64,000 nt of DNA from Obelidium mucronatum (Eukaryota > Chytridiomycota > Chytridiomycetes > Chytridiales > Chytriomycetaceae): positions 1 through 64,000 of the forward strand of contig JAIVFH010000107.1 in the NCBI GenBank assembly GCA_025765595.1. Direction: 5' to 3'. The notes under the pieces were generated by a model that searched no databases, was not told the DNA's origin, and saw only the letters and a list, made by a program, of their open reading frames with translations. The position numbers and the translations under genes were made by a program. This document shows positions 1 to 11,800 of the stretch, one piece after another. Position 1 is the stretch's first letter; each line of letters opens with the position of its first letter.

Positions 1-341
1 CATGTTCTTGTGACTGTGGCGCGGCTGTTTTGGGCTGAAAGGAAACCGGAAAAGGCGAGGAATTGGTTTGCGAGGGCGTGTAAAGTGAATCCGGATTTGG
101 GGGATTCTTGGGCGTGGTGGTTAAAGTTTGAGAGTGTTCAAGAAGGTGGTGGGGTGCGGGTACAGGTACGACGAATGCGGGGGTTGAGAAGGCGATGCAG
201 GATATTGTGAAAAAGTGTGTGGCTGCGGAACCGCGTCATGGTGAGAAATGGCAAGCGTGTGCCAAAGATTTGAAGAATACAGGGAAGTCTGTTGAGGAGA
301 TTTTGAAGTTGGTTGCTTCTACTTTGCCTGTTACTGTGTGA
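1..341 (+). CDS. PRP6: Pre-mRNA splicing factor PRP6, C-terminal end (partial)
   Basis: Partial gene; the 5' part lies outside the window. The reading frame gives a HAT/TPR-like end resembling the last ~100 residues of PRP6/PRPF6, the U4/U6.U5 tri-snRNP scaffold: a segment VARLFWAERKPEKARNWF, then GDSWAWWLKFE, and after a frame change AAEPRHGEKWQACAKD and a short tail ending at a TGA at 339-341. The frame changes around a GGGG run at 151-154; one additional G would join the two halves. The two halves match consecutive parts of the family, so a sequencing error is more likely than decay. The identification rests on remembered family similarity; the frame break is seen directly. Confidence 0.8.
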
Positions 342-658
342 ATTTTTGTTAAGTTATAAAATACAAGTAAACTGAAGCTGGATTTCTTATTTCTGTGGGT
401 TTTTCCGTAGCGGTTGTGACTTTCAAGTATTTCGTTGTGAACATGAAGATGGTGGCATTTTTTTTGGTTCATCCTTTCAAAGATAAAGACTTGCGGTATT
501 ATTATCTGGTGGTTTTGGAAGAAATTTTGGCCACAGTGCATTCTCGAAGACAATGGCCTTGTAAAGATTCAAATTTCTGATGTTTTCAAGGGGTCTTCTA
601 TTATTGGGCTCAATACAACAAAAAACCAAACAAAAAAACAATAAAAAAAAACAAGGTA
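342..658. other. Convergent intergenic gap
   Basis: About 317 bp between the convergent 3' ends of PRP6 and the Q-rich gene. It is AT-rich, with A-runs near 610-655 that may serve 3' end formation. I see no gene, RNA or repeat in it. Confidence 0.5.
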
Positions 659-2273
659 TCATGAGGGGCTCTCGTTGGTGATCCTTGGATCTGAATTTGA
701 AAACGGCGCTGTTTCTTCCACCTTGTCTGCGGCCATTGCATACCGAGCCTTCTCGCTTAGTTCCAGCTTTCCCCAAACATCACGCAATGAAACACGCAGG
801 GTACGCACTCGAGTCAACTCGATGCGATGCTCCTGCTGAAGGGCGATTTTCTTGGCTGCCAACTCCCGCAGCACGTCATCTTGTTTGGCGACTTGAATTT
901 GAAGAGTTTCTACCTCGTCTTCCAACTCCTCTTCCCTTGCGTTGTCGATGGTTGCCTGATCCGTGGCAGCTTGAAGACTTGACGATAGTTTTCTAACGCT
1001 CTGCTGCAACAGATTCATTTTGGCTTCCATAGCCTGCAGTTTCTTTTCAGCATCATGCTGTGCCACCTGTGCTGCTTGGCTCGTGGATTCAGCAAGAGTT
1101 AGCTTTTCTACAAGATTCTGGTGCTTTTGGTGGTGCTGTTGTTCCTGTTGTTGCAGCTGTTGTTGTAGCTGTTGTTCTAGTTGGTGCAGTTGTAGATTTT
1201 GTTGTACTTGTTGCTGTTTTTGTTGCTCCTGTTGTTGTTGGAGTTTTTGTTGTAATTGGTGAATTTGTTGATTTTGTTGTAGTAGAAGTTGTTGTTGTTC
1301 CCGTTGTTGTTCCTGCTGTTGTTCCTGCTGCTGTTGTTCCCGCTGCAATTGTTGTTCTTGCTCTTGTTGTTCCCATTCTTGTTGTTCCTGTTGTTTTTGT
1401 TCCTGTTGTTGTTGTTGTTCTTGTTGTTGTTCTTCCTGTTGTTGTTGTTGCTGTTGTTCCTGTTGTTGTTGTTGTTCTTGTTGTTGTTCTTCCTGTTGTT
1501 GTTGTTGCTGTTGTCCCTGTTGTTGTTGTTGTTCTTCCTGTTGTTGTTGTTGCTGTTGTTCCTGTTGTTGTTGTTGCTTCTGCTGCTGTTGTTCCTTCTG
1601 TTGTAGTTGCTGTAGTTGTTGCTGCTGCTGAAAAAATCAAGGGGGGAAAGGTTACAAAGAAAAATATATAGATTCCGTTTTTTGGAAAAAAAAATATACC
1701 TTTTCCATGATGTCACGTAATAGCTCGCTGTCGCTGTGGGTCTTGGATTGTATAAGCGGAATGGAATTGATAACAAAATTATGGGAATGGTCATCGTTTG
1801 GAGGAGGCTCAGAGAGAATAGCAACAATGTTATTTGTTTTTCCATGAGGGGAGAACGCTGGTATCTGACTTTTCTTGATCCACAGTAAAATGTCTATACA
1901 AAAAACAGCAAAGAGGCGGTAGGTGCCTGTTTAGAACGCGCCAAAAGGTTCCGCCCCTCGGAGAAAACAAGAGTAAACAACTAACTGTTGAGCTTCATTG
2001 TTTGGGCGTCTTTTCAGTGGAGCAGAAGCAGGTTTCTTGACGTGTTTTTCTTTTAAGCGACGAGATTCCCAAAAACACGACCTTTTGGACAATTCAAAAC
2101 TGGAGATCCTTCATTCGAAATGACCCGAGCAAGTTTGCGATAAGATGCGACTGATAGCTTGATGTCGTTGGAACATCCATCAATGTGCCCCACTCCACCC
2201 ACCTTCGCGAATCCAATGCCAAACCAAACTCGGCTTTCTCAATACAGTCGATATTTGGCGAAACGCGTCGCAT
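659..2273 (-). CDS. Glutamine-rich coiled-coil protein, function unknown
   Basis: Not recognised. Read from an ATG at 2273, it opens with about 60 residues containing RRWVEWGTLMDVP, then a basic segment rich in Lys/Arg (KEKHVKKPASAPLKRR). An intron follows at 1894-1985, then a Ser/Asp/Pro-rich stretch, a second intron at 1628-1699, a long imperfect poly-Gln tract with Glu and Lys interruptions, and a charged heptad-like C-terminal coiled coil ending at 659. Joining the exons needs one base removed at AAAA 2096-2099 and one at TTTTT 1837-1841 (plus-strand runs), so the 5' half is a reconstruction by inference. The C-terminal 229 residues are a clean open frame. The gene is convergent with PRP6. 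A structural or RNP-granule role would fit the composition, but nothing shows it. Confidence 0.55.
1128..1627 (-). repeat. Imperfect CAA/CAG/GAA trinucleotide tract coding poly-Gln
   Basis: On the minus strand this is a run of CAA, CAG and occasional GAA/AAG codons about 500 bp long, coding Gln with Glu/Lys interruptions. Larger units repeat inside it, such as the blocks around 1400-1460 and 1460-1520. All three minus frames and their plus complements stay open across it, giving spurious Asn-, Thr- and Val-rich ORFs. Length polymorphism is likely. Confidence 0.9.
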
Positions 2274-2406
2274 TCAGATTCTTGTTGTGAGACTAGACGT
2301 CGGTGTGTGAAGAGTCATCCACCGACTTTCAACTGAGGCTCGAATACACCGAATGAATAACAGAAACTTGAACAGTTAAATCAAGCAATATAATTCATCA
2401 GACTTC

Positions 2407-2763
2407 ATGCTCGTTTTAAGAGGTAATATGTTCCAGGTTGTTAATTTAACCGACAAGTTGCTTCCTCATTCTGAATGGACAGCCAACCTCGACTTCCAAC
2501 ACACGCTTAAAAACCGGATCCAAACACTCGGAATTATATCTCGTATTTGTTTCCAAGCGAGGCCCAAGCGGTTTATTGATGTCGAGGGGGTGGAGTTGGT
2601 GGACATGGAAAAAACTTCGGTTCTTCAAATCCAAAGAGGACTTTATCCAGACTTTTCCGAGAGTACAATCACACGACGCAAATTACAAAAGAGCATTTCT
2701 GGCATGCTGGCAGCCCAACTATTCGATACATGTTTAATGGGCTTTCGGACTGGATTGGTTTGA
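2407..2763 (+). CDS. Hypothetical protein, 118 aa
   Basis: A single open frame of 118 codons, not recognised. It is mixed in composition, without clear membrane segment or low complexity. It ends with TGA just before a short AT-rich region. The start at 2407 is the first ATG in frame and is only 133 bp from the divergent ATG at 2273 of the Q-rich gene, an arrangement that would fit a shared promoter. No motif supports a function. It could equally be a chance ORF or an exon of a larger broken gene. Confidence 0.3.
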   Translation: MLVLRGNMFQVVNLTDKLLPHSEWTANLDFQHTLKNRIQTLGIISRICFQARPKRFIDVEGVELVDMEKTSVLQIQRGLYPDFSESTITRRKLQKSISGMLAAQLFDTCLMGFRTGLV

Positions 2764-3117
2764 TTGACCCGGCACAACCTGCACACATATGAGTTCAGCT
2801 CATTAATTCAATTTCGCTAAATATTGTATACGAACATGAAGGATCGCCTTTGGCATGGTGGCGGTACGCATATACATTTTTGGCAATTTTTCGGTTTTCT
2901 TTCCATACCTCACTGTATACCCTCTCACTGTCTCACTATTAAGCAGAACCCCTATTCCTCCGTTTCTAACATTGTAAACGTGAAATGTTTTCTTTTTGCG
3001 GTATCGGTCATGTCATAAAGTTTCCTTTTGATTCAAAGTGGATAATTTAAGATAGTAGTTGAATGCCCCGTCTAGTTCCTCTTCATTATTTTAATTCATT
3101 CGGTTTGGTTTTCTCTC

Positions 3118-3190
3118 TTGCGGGTGGGATGCCGTAGGACGGAGGGGGCTGGCTGGTCCAGACCAACCCAAGCCCCCGCAAGTGGAGAAA
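3118..3190. repeat. GC-rich inverted repeat (hairpin)
   Basis: CTTGCGGG at the left pairs with CCCGCAAG at the right. Inside lies a second palindromic arm pair, GGGGGCTGGCTGGTC facing GACCAACCCAAGCCCC with small mismatches and a 2-nt loop. The element stands out in an AT-rich intergenic region. It may be a structured RNA element, the remnant of a small mobile element or a cruciform. No terminal duplication was identified. Confidence 0.5.
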
Positions 3191-3328
3191 AAAACCCAAC
3201 AGACAATCAATCGATTGATAACCGAGCAACATAGTCTAAGCATCGGCGACACTGAAATTCTCTCACTCTCTCGATATCATCTCTTCAATCACAAAGCGGG
3301 CACAGCTCCATCCGAGTCTCCAACACTA

Positions 3329-3375
3329 TTACTATTACTAGAGTAATTTACTACAATTACTATTATTACCACCGT
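3329..3375. repeat. ACT/ATT-type microsatellite
   Basis: Short degenerate repeats of ACTATT and related units, seen as actattactattacta and again as caattactattattacc. Noncoding. Confidence 0.6.
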
Positions 3376-4036
3376 TTACCATTTACGGCCCCGATCTGCA
3401 GCATACTAATCCTATATTGATCCCCTTACTTGAAGAGTCTGGTCCGGGAAAAGCAGGACAGTGGCAAGTTGCATCACCAATCAACGACCAGCATGTTAGA
3501 CACATGACAACCGGGGCATCTCAATTGAACAATTTCTCACAGCTCCATAAGTGGTGTCTCATGATACATAGTCGCCTCGTTATTGATTCGGATTTTGTGT
3601 CATAAACTAGATGTTAAACAAGGTGGGTGATTACAAAAACCAACAGATAACTCACCTAGAAATTAAATTAGAATTCGCCTTACATGAGATGGCTCATTCG
3701 CGCTGAGGAATTGAATTCAAACATTGGAACTTGCCATAGTTTGGAATTTGCCACCTTGCAGAGAAATATCGTTTTCGCAAAGTTTGGCGAAGCGGAGATT
3801 ATTTCACCGTTGAACCAGTAGCGTCGGAAGCGCGAAAATTACAGGCTTAAGCTGGATAGCGAACGTGCAAATAGTCCATCGACATCCGAGAGTTTTCTGG
3901 TTTTGTATTAAACGCTGTTGGGATTCAGCTGATTCCAGTTTGACCTTTTAAGGATGCAAAACGTGAAATTAAACAGTATCGAAATTAAAATACATGTTGA
4001 GGTATGGATAATTAAATCATGCCTTTTTTTTAAACT

Positions 4037-4825
4037 CTATCTAATTCTTGGACGCCCAGGTGTGAAATATATACAGGCAACTTCAACATTTGTCTCGAAC
4101 ACATTCGCCAGATGCCGCGGCACCGCTGCCGCTCCAAACCATTCAATATGTCCCGATTTCTTCATTCCCTTCAAAAGCAATTCATCCAATTCATCCTTCA
4201 GTCCCTGTCGATGCCAATCAAGGATCAAGTTTACCACTTCCACAATGATATCCAGACCCGCCCTTCCTCGCGCATTCCAGTATAATTTATATGCCGATGA
4301 AATGATGAAGGAAAGTAGCTCGTCAGGAGTTGTGCCTTCAAATTCAGCATAACCAGGATTCTTTCGAGTTCCCCCAAACGGAAGCGGAGCTGCGGAAAAG
4401 AACAACCGACCAGCCAGGCAATATATAAAGCGATGCGGGTGGCATCTTGCGGATTGAAAGCATGTGAGAATCGCAATGTGGCTTTGGGAGATGATCTCCA
4501 TAGCTGTGTGGTTTGAAGAGCAGGGTGTGATTTGAATGCGTCTGCCTTGTTCGTGGGATGTTATCAATATCGGTACTCGATTCGGATGGTATCGAACTGC
4601 TCGGTTTGAGGCAGCCGGTTGGAACCTAGACGCTAAAGAAAGTTGTCGATCAGCCGTTTTGTGTCCCTGCCGCCTCGCTCTCTGTCTGGCTGCTATCGCG
4701 CAACCAAAAAATTCAAAAGAGGCTGTGGCGATGAATACCTGTGCTGAAGGACCTGGATTGCATAGAGACCAGGAGTTAGTTCCTCTATTTTTCAACTCCT
4801 GATAAAAATTGGTTAAAAATCCCAT
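4037..4825 (-). CDS. Uncharacterised protein, family member A
   Basis: Open frame of 262 codons. The C-terminal ~130 residues align by eye with the gene at 37789-38838. Shared features, in order: IYxxAGxLF, a GG-[TS]-R-x-x-PGY-[AS]-E motif, ELL followed by AYKxYW and RG, and near the end DEL-x-LKGMKK-x-G-x-x-EW-x-GA. These paired Gly, Trp, Tyr and Lys positions suggest a folded domain, but I do not recognise the family. The N-terminal ~130 residues are not matched by the other copy and may include an unremoved intron or wrong start. It stands alone between two long intergenic regions. Function unknown. Confidence 0.6.
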   Translation of the reverse strand: MGFLTNFYQELKNRGTNSWSLCNPGPSAQVFIATASFEFFGCAIAARQRARRQGHKTADRQLSLASRFQPAASNRAVRYHPNRVPILITSHEQGRRIQITPCSSNHTAMEIISQSHIAILTCFQSARCHPHRFIYCLAGRLFFSAAPLPFGGTRKNPGYAEFEGTTPDELLSFIISSAYKLYWNARGRAGLDIIVEVVNLILDWHRQGLKDELDELLLKGMKKSGHIEWFGAAAVPRHLANVFETNVEVACIYFTPGRPRIR

Positions 4826-6007
4826 GTTAAAAATATTACAACCGGCAGCTCAGTTGGTCTTCATGTTTGAATAAGAAACTTATTTCTTTCATTTTGATTC
4901 TGTGTTGTTTTTTGTTACGTTTCGTATATTCTTTTTGGTCTGGTAATTCCCTAACCGTTCGAAAAACATGACGCCCCGAGGACCCTCTTCATGTCATGTC
5001 ATAGTTTGATTTGTTAGGAAATCATTTTTTGATCTATTTTTTATCGTTAGAAAGTCGTGAATACGTTACCAAGCGTGCACATAAGTTGGGAAGAAAAAAC
5101 TCAACGGTCCAACCATTGTTCCCAAAACGTCGCCCCAGCATCGCCTAGAGACAGCCGATACTGCGTAAATATGTTTCTGCAAGTAACGAGGCTATAGTCA
5201 GTCTCTATGGCCTTCGGTAAGTCGTTAACTGATTAGTTAGGATAAAGCCTCAGCATTACTCCCAGAGAGCGAATGGTTCTCTCTTGGGGTAATCGAATAT
5301 CTCTATTAGCTCTAAAACATCTTTCATATTGAATGCTATGTATGGTCAAGCGTCGATATCAAGTCATTTCGTATTATGATCCAACTCATAGTTTCAAACC
5401 GGATCCGGCCCATAACCTAACATTGTACGGACCATAAATGAACTGCTCTCAGTGACTCGGAATTCATACGCTGGTAGTAGAGCCTGGTGTGGTGTTGTTT
5501 CCGTCCCTCTGAATTCTTGGAACGTGAGGAGCCGTACAGTATCCGACTGCATCCTTATCGCAGGCCGAACCTCGGCCAAGAAATAATCCGAAGAATTAAA
5601 ACCTTCTACTTAGTAACCAAGCTTTGTCTTGAATGAGGTTTGGCCTTTATTAATAGTTGCACTATCGCAGGCAAAACGGAAGGGATCGCACTTGTTTCAT
5701 ATTACCGTGCAGCTCTTTCGTATAAATTTCGAGCGGGGATTTGTGGTTCCATTAGGTCTTCATTATTTTATGATGTGGAAAGTGATGAAGATTTTCTAGA
5801 TTTTCCAAGAAAAGACTTAGTGTCAATAATCCTTAATAATGGAAGAGGTTTTTCCTCATTCCTTTATTTACCTTGGTATTTACGGTGGTGACAAGCTTTC
5901 GCAAATTGGAATCATATTTGAAAGTTCCTAATGTAGACGACGAAATGAATAAAAAAGAATCACGCACTGAATATTTAATTACTGTGTATGTCATTATTTC
6001 TATATTT
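4826..6007. other. Long intergenic region upstream of the calpain gene
   Basis: About 1.2 kb with only small unsupported ORFs (for example 5640-5891, plus). No tRNA, repeat or conserved protein segment was recognised. The last ~130 bp are AT-rich and probably hold the calpain promoter. Confidence 0.45.
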
Positions 6008-8802
6008 ATGTCACGTCCAAAAGATATACCAGCAGATGTATGGAATGCCCTTCCGCTTGATATTCAACTCGAACTAGGACCAGCACCACCAGCACCATTT
6101 AAAAACCAATCGAAAAACAATACGCCGCCGGGAATCGATTCGGCTGTTTGGGTACAATTGCCGTCGGAAGTGCAAGCCGAGTTGCTCAGCCAACAAACTC
6201 CTCCTTCGCTGCCGTTCCCTCATTTAAAGTTAAACCATGCTGCTCCTTCTTTCGGAATTCGGCCGTCAAAGTTGTCGGGAACGTTCTTGGATTCGTTCAA
6301 CTCTTGCTGGACATTCAGCGTTCCTCCCGACACCGAACGCCATCCCGTCAGTGCAGTACCCAAATTATCAAACGAAGAGCATCAATGGATAGATCCTGAT
6401 TTCGTGGCTGATGCGTCTGCAATAGTGCGTTGTTCAGTCGTATTTTCTTTTGACACTCGCTATCTGATTCTGACATAATGTAGGATGGAATCAAAACAGA
6501 TACACCTCCAGCAAATAGTTCTATTTCTTCTGAAGCCGCGGGAAGGACCACTTCCCCACAGTGTCTGTGCAAGAAAGCGGCTCGCCTGAAAACCGTCTTC
6601 AAAGAAAACAAAAACCACGGCCGCAAGTTCTTTGCATGCTCAAACGCAACAGCGAAGGCTTGCGCGTTCTTCATGTGGGCGCCAGAATCTGGTGAATTTG
6701 CGCCCAGACACTCCAAGGAACACGCTTCAGTCGAATGGAAACGACTTTCCCTGCCACTGTTGGCAGACCCGAAAGGAGAATACTCCCCACATCATGTGAA
6801 ACAAGGGCGCATCGGCGATTGCTGGTTCGTTTCGGCTCTGTCTGTTATTGCGGAAAATCCCGCACTTGTTCATCGAATTCTGCCCAAACAAACTGATATT
6901 CAAAACGGTGTGTACTTGACGAGGTTTTTCATCGATGGAGCTTGGAGAGAGTACGCAATCGATAACTACTTCCCACTAACGCCTGCCAGTCAACTAAAGA
7001 AGTCAAACGTCTCTGGCAGTGGGCCTCACCTGTACTTTGCCAAAGCCGTCGATGGAAATCTCTGGGTTCCTGTTCTCGAAAAAGGATACGCGAAAGCGCA
7101 TTCGTCGTATGCGAGCATTCATGGAGGCCATATTGGAGAGGCGCTATTTGACTTGACAGGATTTCCTACAGAATCTATTTGTTTCGGAAGTGTTGGATTT
7201 GACAGCGAAATATTCTGGACTCGTTTACTGTCTTTTCAAAGCCAGGGGTTTTTGATGGGCGCTGTATGCCCCAAATCCGGAGATGGCCTCGTGGGTGGGC
7301 ATGCCTATAGTTTATTGCAGGTTGTGGAGGAATCAATTGAAAATGGGCTGGTTCTTGGAAGAACCAAAACTCTGCACGATTATTTCCACGAAGGAAGCAG
7401 CAGCAGCACCCAGAAAAGAAAGTTTCATGAAACTGAAGAATTCGGAGTAACAGATCACGGGACGCTGCGGCTCATCAAGTTGAGGAATCCGTGGGGTCGG
7501 GTGGAATGGAAAGGCAGATTTGGCGTTGACAGTGCAGAATGGTCTGCGAGTCTCAGGAAGCGACTTAATGAACCTGAGCATGATATTTCCAGCTCCTCAA
7601 ATAATTCTTCCGAGCAAGGAGGAGTCTTTTGGATGTCCTACCATGACTTTCTGCAACGCTTCATGCAAGTTGACGTGTGTTTCACCCACAAAAACCACCA
7701 AGTCCTGAATATCGAATGCATACTTCCGGAAGCTCAATCGGTGTCTTCAAATGTAATTGAATTATCTGTTCCGGATCCCTCGTGGATCAATATTAGTCTG
7801 TGTCAACGAACCAAACGCGGAAAAGCCAAAGAGAACTTTTATTACACGGACTTGACGCTTCTGATTCTGAAAATATCCGATTCCAAAGAGGGCGCAGATA
7901 CTCCGCTTTCCGTTCAAGATATGCGCTTGTTTGGACAAGGCAGAGACTCGCATTTTGATTTATTTCTCGGAGAGCGAGAGAAAACAGCACGATATCTTCT
8001 GATTCCACTCTCTATCGAGCGCGAAACGGCATTGCGCGAAGTAAAAGTATTTAAACGGGGAATCAATCGCGTTGGAAGTGGGGAGAGCGGATTTAAACCA
8101 ATGGAGTTGAAACGACTTGAGTTCACTGTTCGGATCATGAGTGCAAATCCTGTGGGAGGATGTTTTAGCAGGACAGCTGTTAATGGGGAAAAGGGTCTGG
8201 ATTTTGTGTGGGATGCTGTGGAACGAGCCCTCTGCGACATGAGTCTGGTGGGCAGGCCGTTGCTTTCAGGATCTCCTAACTTGGTATCTTGATCCATTTT
8301 TTTTTGTAAATTTAAATATTTCATGGAAACTAAAAGATGCTCTCAGTCAATGCAGCAGAACCTTCCAACCCTGTATCAACTTGCAAACGCGAACGACGCA
8401 ATTCAGCTCGAACACTCGGAACCATGGGATCCCTCCCACTTCACGCTTAGAGTTTCACAATCCAGTGGAATCGCGATCGCACACTTTACAAATACACACC
8501 CAAAATTATGGATCAAGATTCGGTTAGGAATACGGGCAGCTGCAAAAACCTTTAATTCTACTGTTTCTTACGTGTGGCGGTTCATCCCGCCGCTATCAAG
8601 ACGAGTTATTGGGACATGTATTTGCCCTAGCTGGGAAGGAATGTATGGACACGATGTAATTGGTGTCACCAATGTGGAATGGGATTCATTTATCGGGAGT
8701 GACTGCATGTGTCAAATTTTCGGTATAGATTCTTTAGCTGCAAGTGAATGTGCATGTGAGATGAGAGGATTGTACTCTGTGAGGAGCATTCAAGTTTCTT
8801 GA
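6008..8802 (+). CDS. Calpain-type cysteine protease with ubiquitin-binding motifs and a GRF zinc finger
   Basis: Three exons (6008-6424, 6484-8283, 8347-8802) give about 890 residues. N-terminus: two copies of a UBM-like motif, IPADVWNALPLDIQLEL near residues 7-23 and IDSAVWVQLPSEVQAELL about 25 residues later, matching the Leu-Pro ubiquitin-binding core known from Rev1 and Pol iota. Next is a GRF-type zinc finger with Cys166, Cys168, Cys191 and Cys199. Then comes a calpain catalytic core with all three active-site residues: Cys252 in QGRIGDCW, His412 in GLVGGHAYSLL and Asn474 in LIKLRNPWG. The C-terminal half resembles the calpain beta-sandwich region. No EF-hands are seen. The start was chosen because it directly precedes the first motif; upstream in-frame sequence is hydrophobic and unconserved. 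Likely an intracellular protease steered by ubiquitin, by inference. Confidence 0.85.
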
Positions 8803-8879
8803 TTTTGTGAGAGTGGGATGTGGAGAAGTCAAGTTTTTTTTTTTTGAAAAAAAAAAAATAATAATACAAAAGAGCCAAA

Positions 8880-11800
8880 ATGGACGCGATCCGCAAGCAG
8901 CTCAAAGGTCTTCAGCGTAAGCAGGAAAACATCCGAAACATCTGCATTCTTGCGCACGTCGGTCAGTGCTACCGGTATCCTCTCGCTTTTTTGTCGGTTG
9001 TAAACAAAAACTGTCTGTTATCCAATAGACCATGGAAAGACAACACTGTCTGACTCCCTGCTAGCATCCAACGGAATCATTTCAACTAAACTCGCCGGAA
9101 AAGTACGGTATCTAGACTCTCGCGATGACGAGATTGAGCGAGGGATCACAATGAAGTCCTCGGGAGTCTCGTTGGTGTATGACGGCCACTTGGTCAACCT
9201 GATTGATTCTCCAGGCCACGTTGACTTTGCGTCGGAAGTTTCTTCAGCTTCTCGGCTGTGTGACGGCTGTTTGGTGCTTGTGGATGCTGTGGAGGGTGTT
9301 TGTACTCAGACTCACACAGTCTTGAGACAAGCTTTGGCTGAAAATGTGCGTCCGATACTCGTTATTAATAAGATGGATCGGTATGTCGTATTGTTGCAAT
9401 GCAACTTCATTCCAAACAGAGCCGTTGACCAAAAAAAAACAGTCTCATTACACAACTCAAAATGTCTCCACATGAAGCATATTCTCACATGTCCATGATT
9501 TTGGAAGAAGTAAACGCGATTGTTGGAACATTCCACATGGAAAACTTGATCGCCGATGACGCACGAATGTACGAGGAGGCCCTTCAAAAGCAAAAAGACA
9601 ATTCCATTGCAACCGACAATGAATCTCTTTCGCGTGCTGTTGACGATTGGATTCTTGAAGATCGTGATGATGAACACTTGTATTTCTCGCCAGAGAAGGG
9701 AAACGTTGTCTTTGCCAGCGCAATAGATGGATGGGCTTTCCGGATTGATCAGTTTGCAGCTATTTATGCATCCAAGCTGGGAGTCAAGGAATCATCTCTC
9801 AAGAAAGTCTTGTGGGGTGATTGGTATTTGGATCCCAAAACAAAGCGTGCTATTGGTCCGAAAGCTTTGAAGGGACGGCTTCTGAAGCCCTTCTTTGTTC
9901 AATTTATTCTTGATAACTTATGGGCAGTTCACGATTCTGTTGAAAAGTGGGGTGCACCTTGTTTTCGAGTTAGAAATCAGTTTCACTAACACTGCTTCCA
10001 AAAAAAAATATATTTACAACCAGTGACCGAGAAAAACTGGAAAAGATTGTAAAAGTCTTGAACCTCAAAATCACGCCTCGCGATCTCAAACAAAAAGACC
10101 CGAAACCTGTCCTTCAAACTGTAATGAACCAATGGCTACCCCTCTCCGCAACCATCCTCCAAGCCACCATTCAAGTTCTACCCTCGCCTTTAGAAGCACA
10201 GAAAATCCGAATTCCAAGCCTGTTGAATTCGTTGCCGCCTCTTTCTTTGACAAGCGGGGCGCCGGCCGTTGCGGAAAGCGGACAGCCTAAATTTACGGCA
10301 GAGGAAGAGGCCATGATTTCTTGTGATTCCAATAGTTCCCACGTTGTAGCTTACGTAAGTAAAATGTTTGCAGTTCCCGCAGACGTTATTGCCTCAAGTC
10401 TGAAATCTGCAGCGGGGGGTGTAGCTGGCAGCACCAGTGATCGTGTCAAGTTGTCCTCTGAGGATGCCAGAGAGCAAAGACGACTCGCCATGGTGGCAGA
10501 ACGTGCGGCGCGGAAAAAGATGGAGTTGGAAGGAGTGAGTGGTGTTGTTGATACAGGTGCAATCAATTTGGTGAAACGTGAGGAAGGGCATGATAAACCA
10601 GTGGAAATTAGTGCTGCGACTTTGGCGGCAGCGTCTGCTTTGGCGGCTCAGGAGGCCAAGAAGGCGGATGAACCAGCTGAAGAAGAGACTTTGATTGGAT
10701 TTGCACGCTGTTATTCGGGGAACTGTGAAAGTAGGACAGACATTGCATGTCCTTGGTCCAAAGTATCATCCATCGAAGCCAGATTTATATCATTCGGAAG
10801 TGACGATTACCAAGCTGTATATGTTGATGGGACGTGAATTGCAGGAACTGGAAGAAGTTCCTGCGGGCAATGTGTTTGGGATTGGAGGTCTGGATGGTCA
10901 TGTTTTGAAGACAGGGACCTTGTCCAGCAGTCCTAATGTGAGAAGTTTCGGTGGAGTAAACAACGACGCGCCGATTCTGCGAGTTGCTTTGGAGCCATAC
11001 AACCCAAGTACGTTTGTCGAATAATTTATCTGAACGATACTTGACCAACATTTCATTGTTCAGGTGAAATGAACAAGCTTATCGATGGGCTCCACTTACT
11101 CAACCAAGCTGATCCTTGTGTAGAAGTAGTTTTGCAGGAAACTGGAGAACATGTTATTATAACGGCAGGAGCGTTGCATTTGGAGGTATTGCTGACATGA
11201 TTTTATATTTCCTTGCCATCAGGTCGATTAAACTGCAGTTTTAAAAACCAGCGCTGCCTCAAAGATCTCCGTGAGAGATTCGCTAAAATTGAAATCCAAG
11301 TATCAGAACCCATCGTTCCCTTTCGTGAAACCATCTCCACCTTCCCAGCTCTCCCCTCACAAGACAAGGGCAACAATAACGACGAAGGCGAAGCTAGAAG
11401 AAGCAGCAGAACCTGTGGCTCCTTTACCGACGGGAACTGTAGTAACATTAAGTCAGGGAGGTTTGGCTACCCTGCGTGTGAGGGCAGTACCTCTTCCAAA
11501 AAATGTTTTGAATTTCTTGGAAGCGAATTCACGGAGATTGAAGGCGCTCACTGAGGCGGATCAGTTAGAAGTGGGGAATGAAACAGATCGATCAAATTTC
11601 ATTGCTGAAGTAGAGGCGCAGTTTGAAGAAGCAAAGCTTAATGGCGATTTGGTGGATAAGGAACTTTGGGAAGGTATTGGAAGCAGGTTCGTCGTTTTTT
11701 TCTCTCTTTTGTTTCATTATGTACGTCCAAATTAACTGATTCAACTGCTTCTTAAAGAATCATATCTTTTGGTCCGCGAGAGGTAGGACCCAATCTGTTG

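Larger units (their letters stand above)
2764..4036. other. Long intergenic region
   Basis: About 1.3 kb without a convincing gene. It holds an inverted repeat near 3118-3190 and a simple repeat near 3329-3375 (listed separately). A 62-codon ORF at 3417-3605 lacks supporting features and is left out. The rest is unstructured AT-rich sequence. Confidence 0.5.

Noticed and set aside
1060..1671. Plus-strand valine/leucine-rich ORFs opposite the poly-Gln tract
   Set aside because: They are the complement of the CAA/CAG repeat in other frames; the minus Gln frame continues into a proper coiled coil with splice sites.
3417..3605. 62-codon plus ORF in the long intergenic region
   Set aside because: No splice context, family similarity or compositional support.
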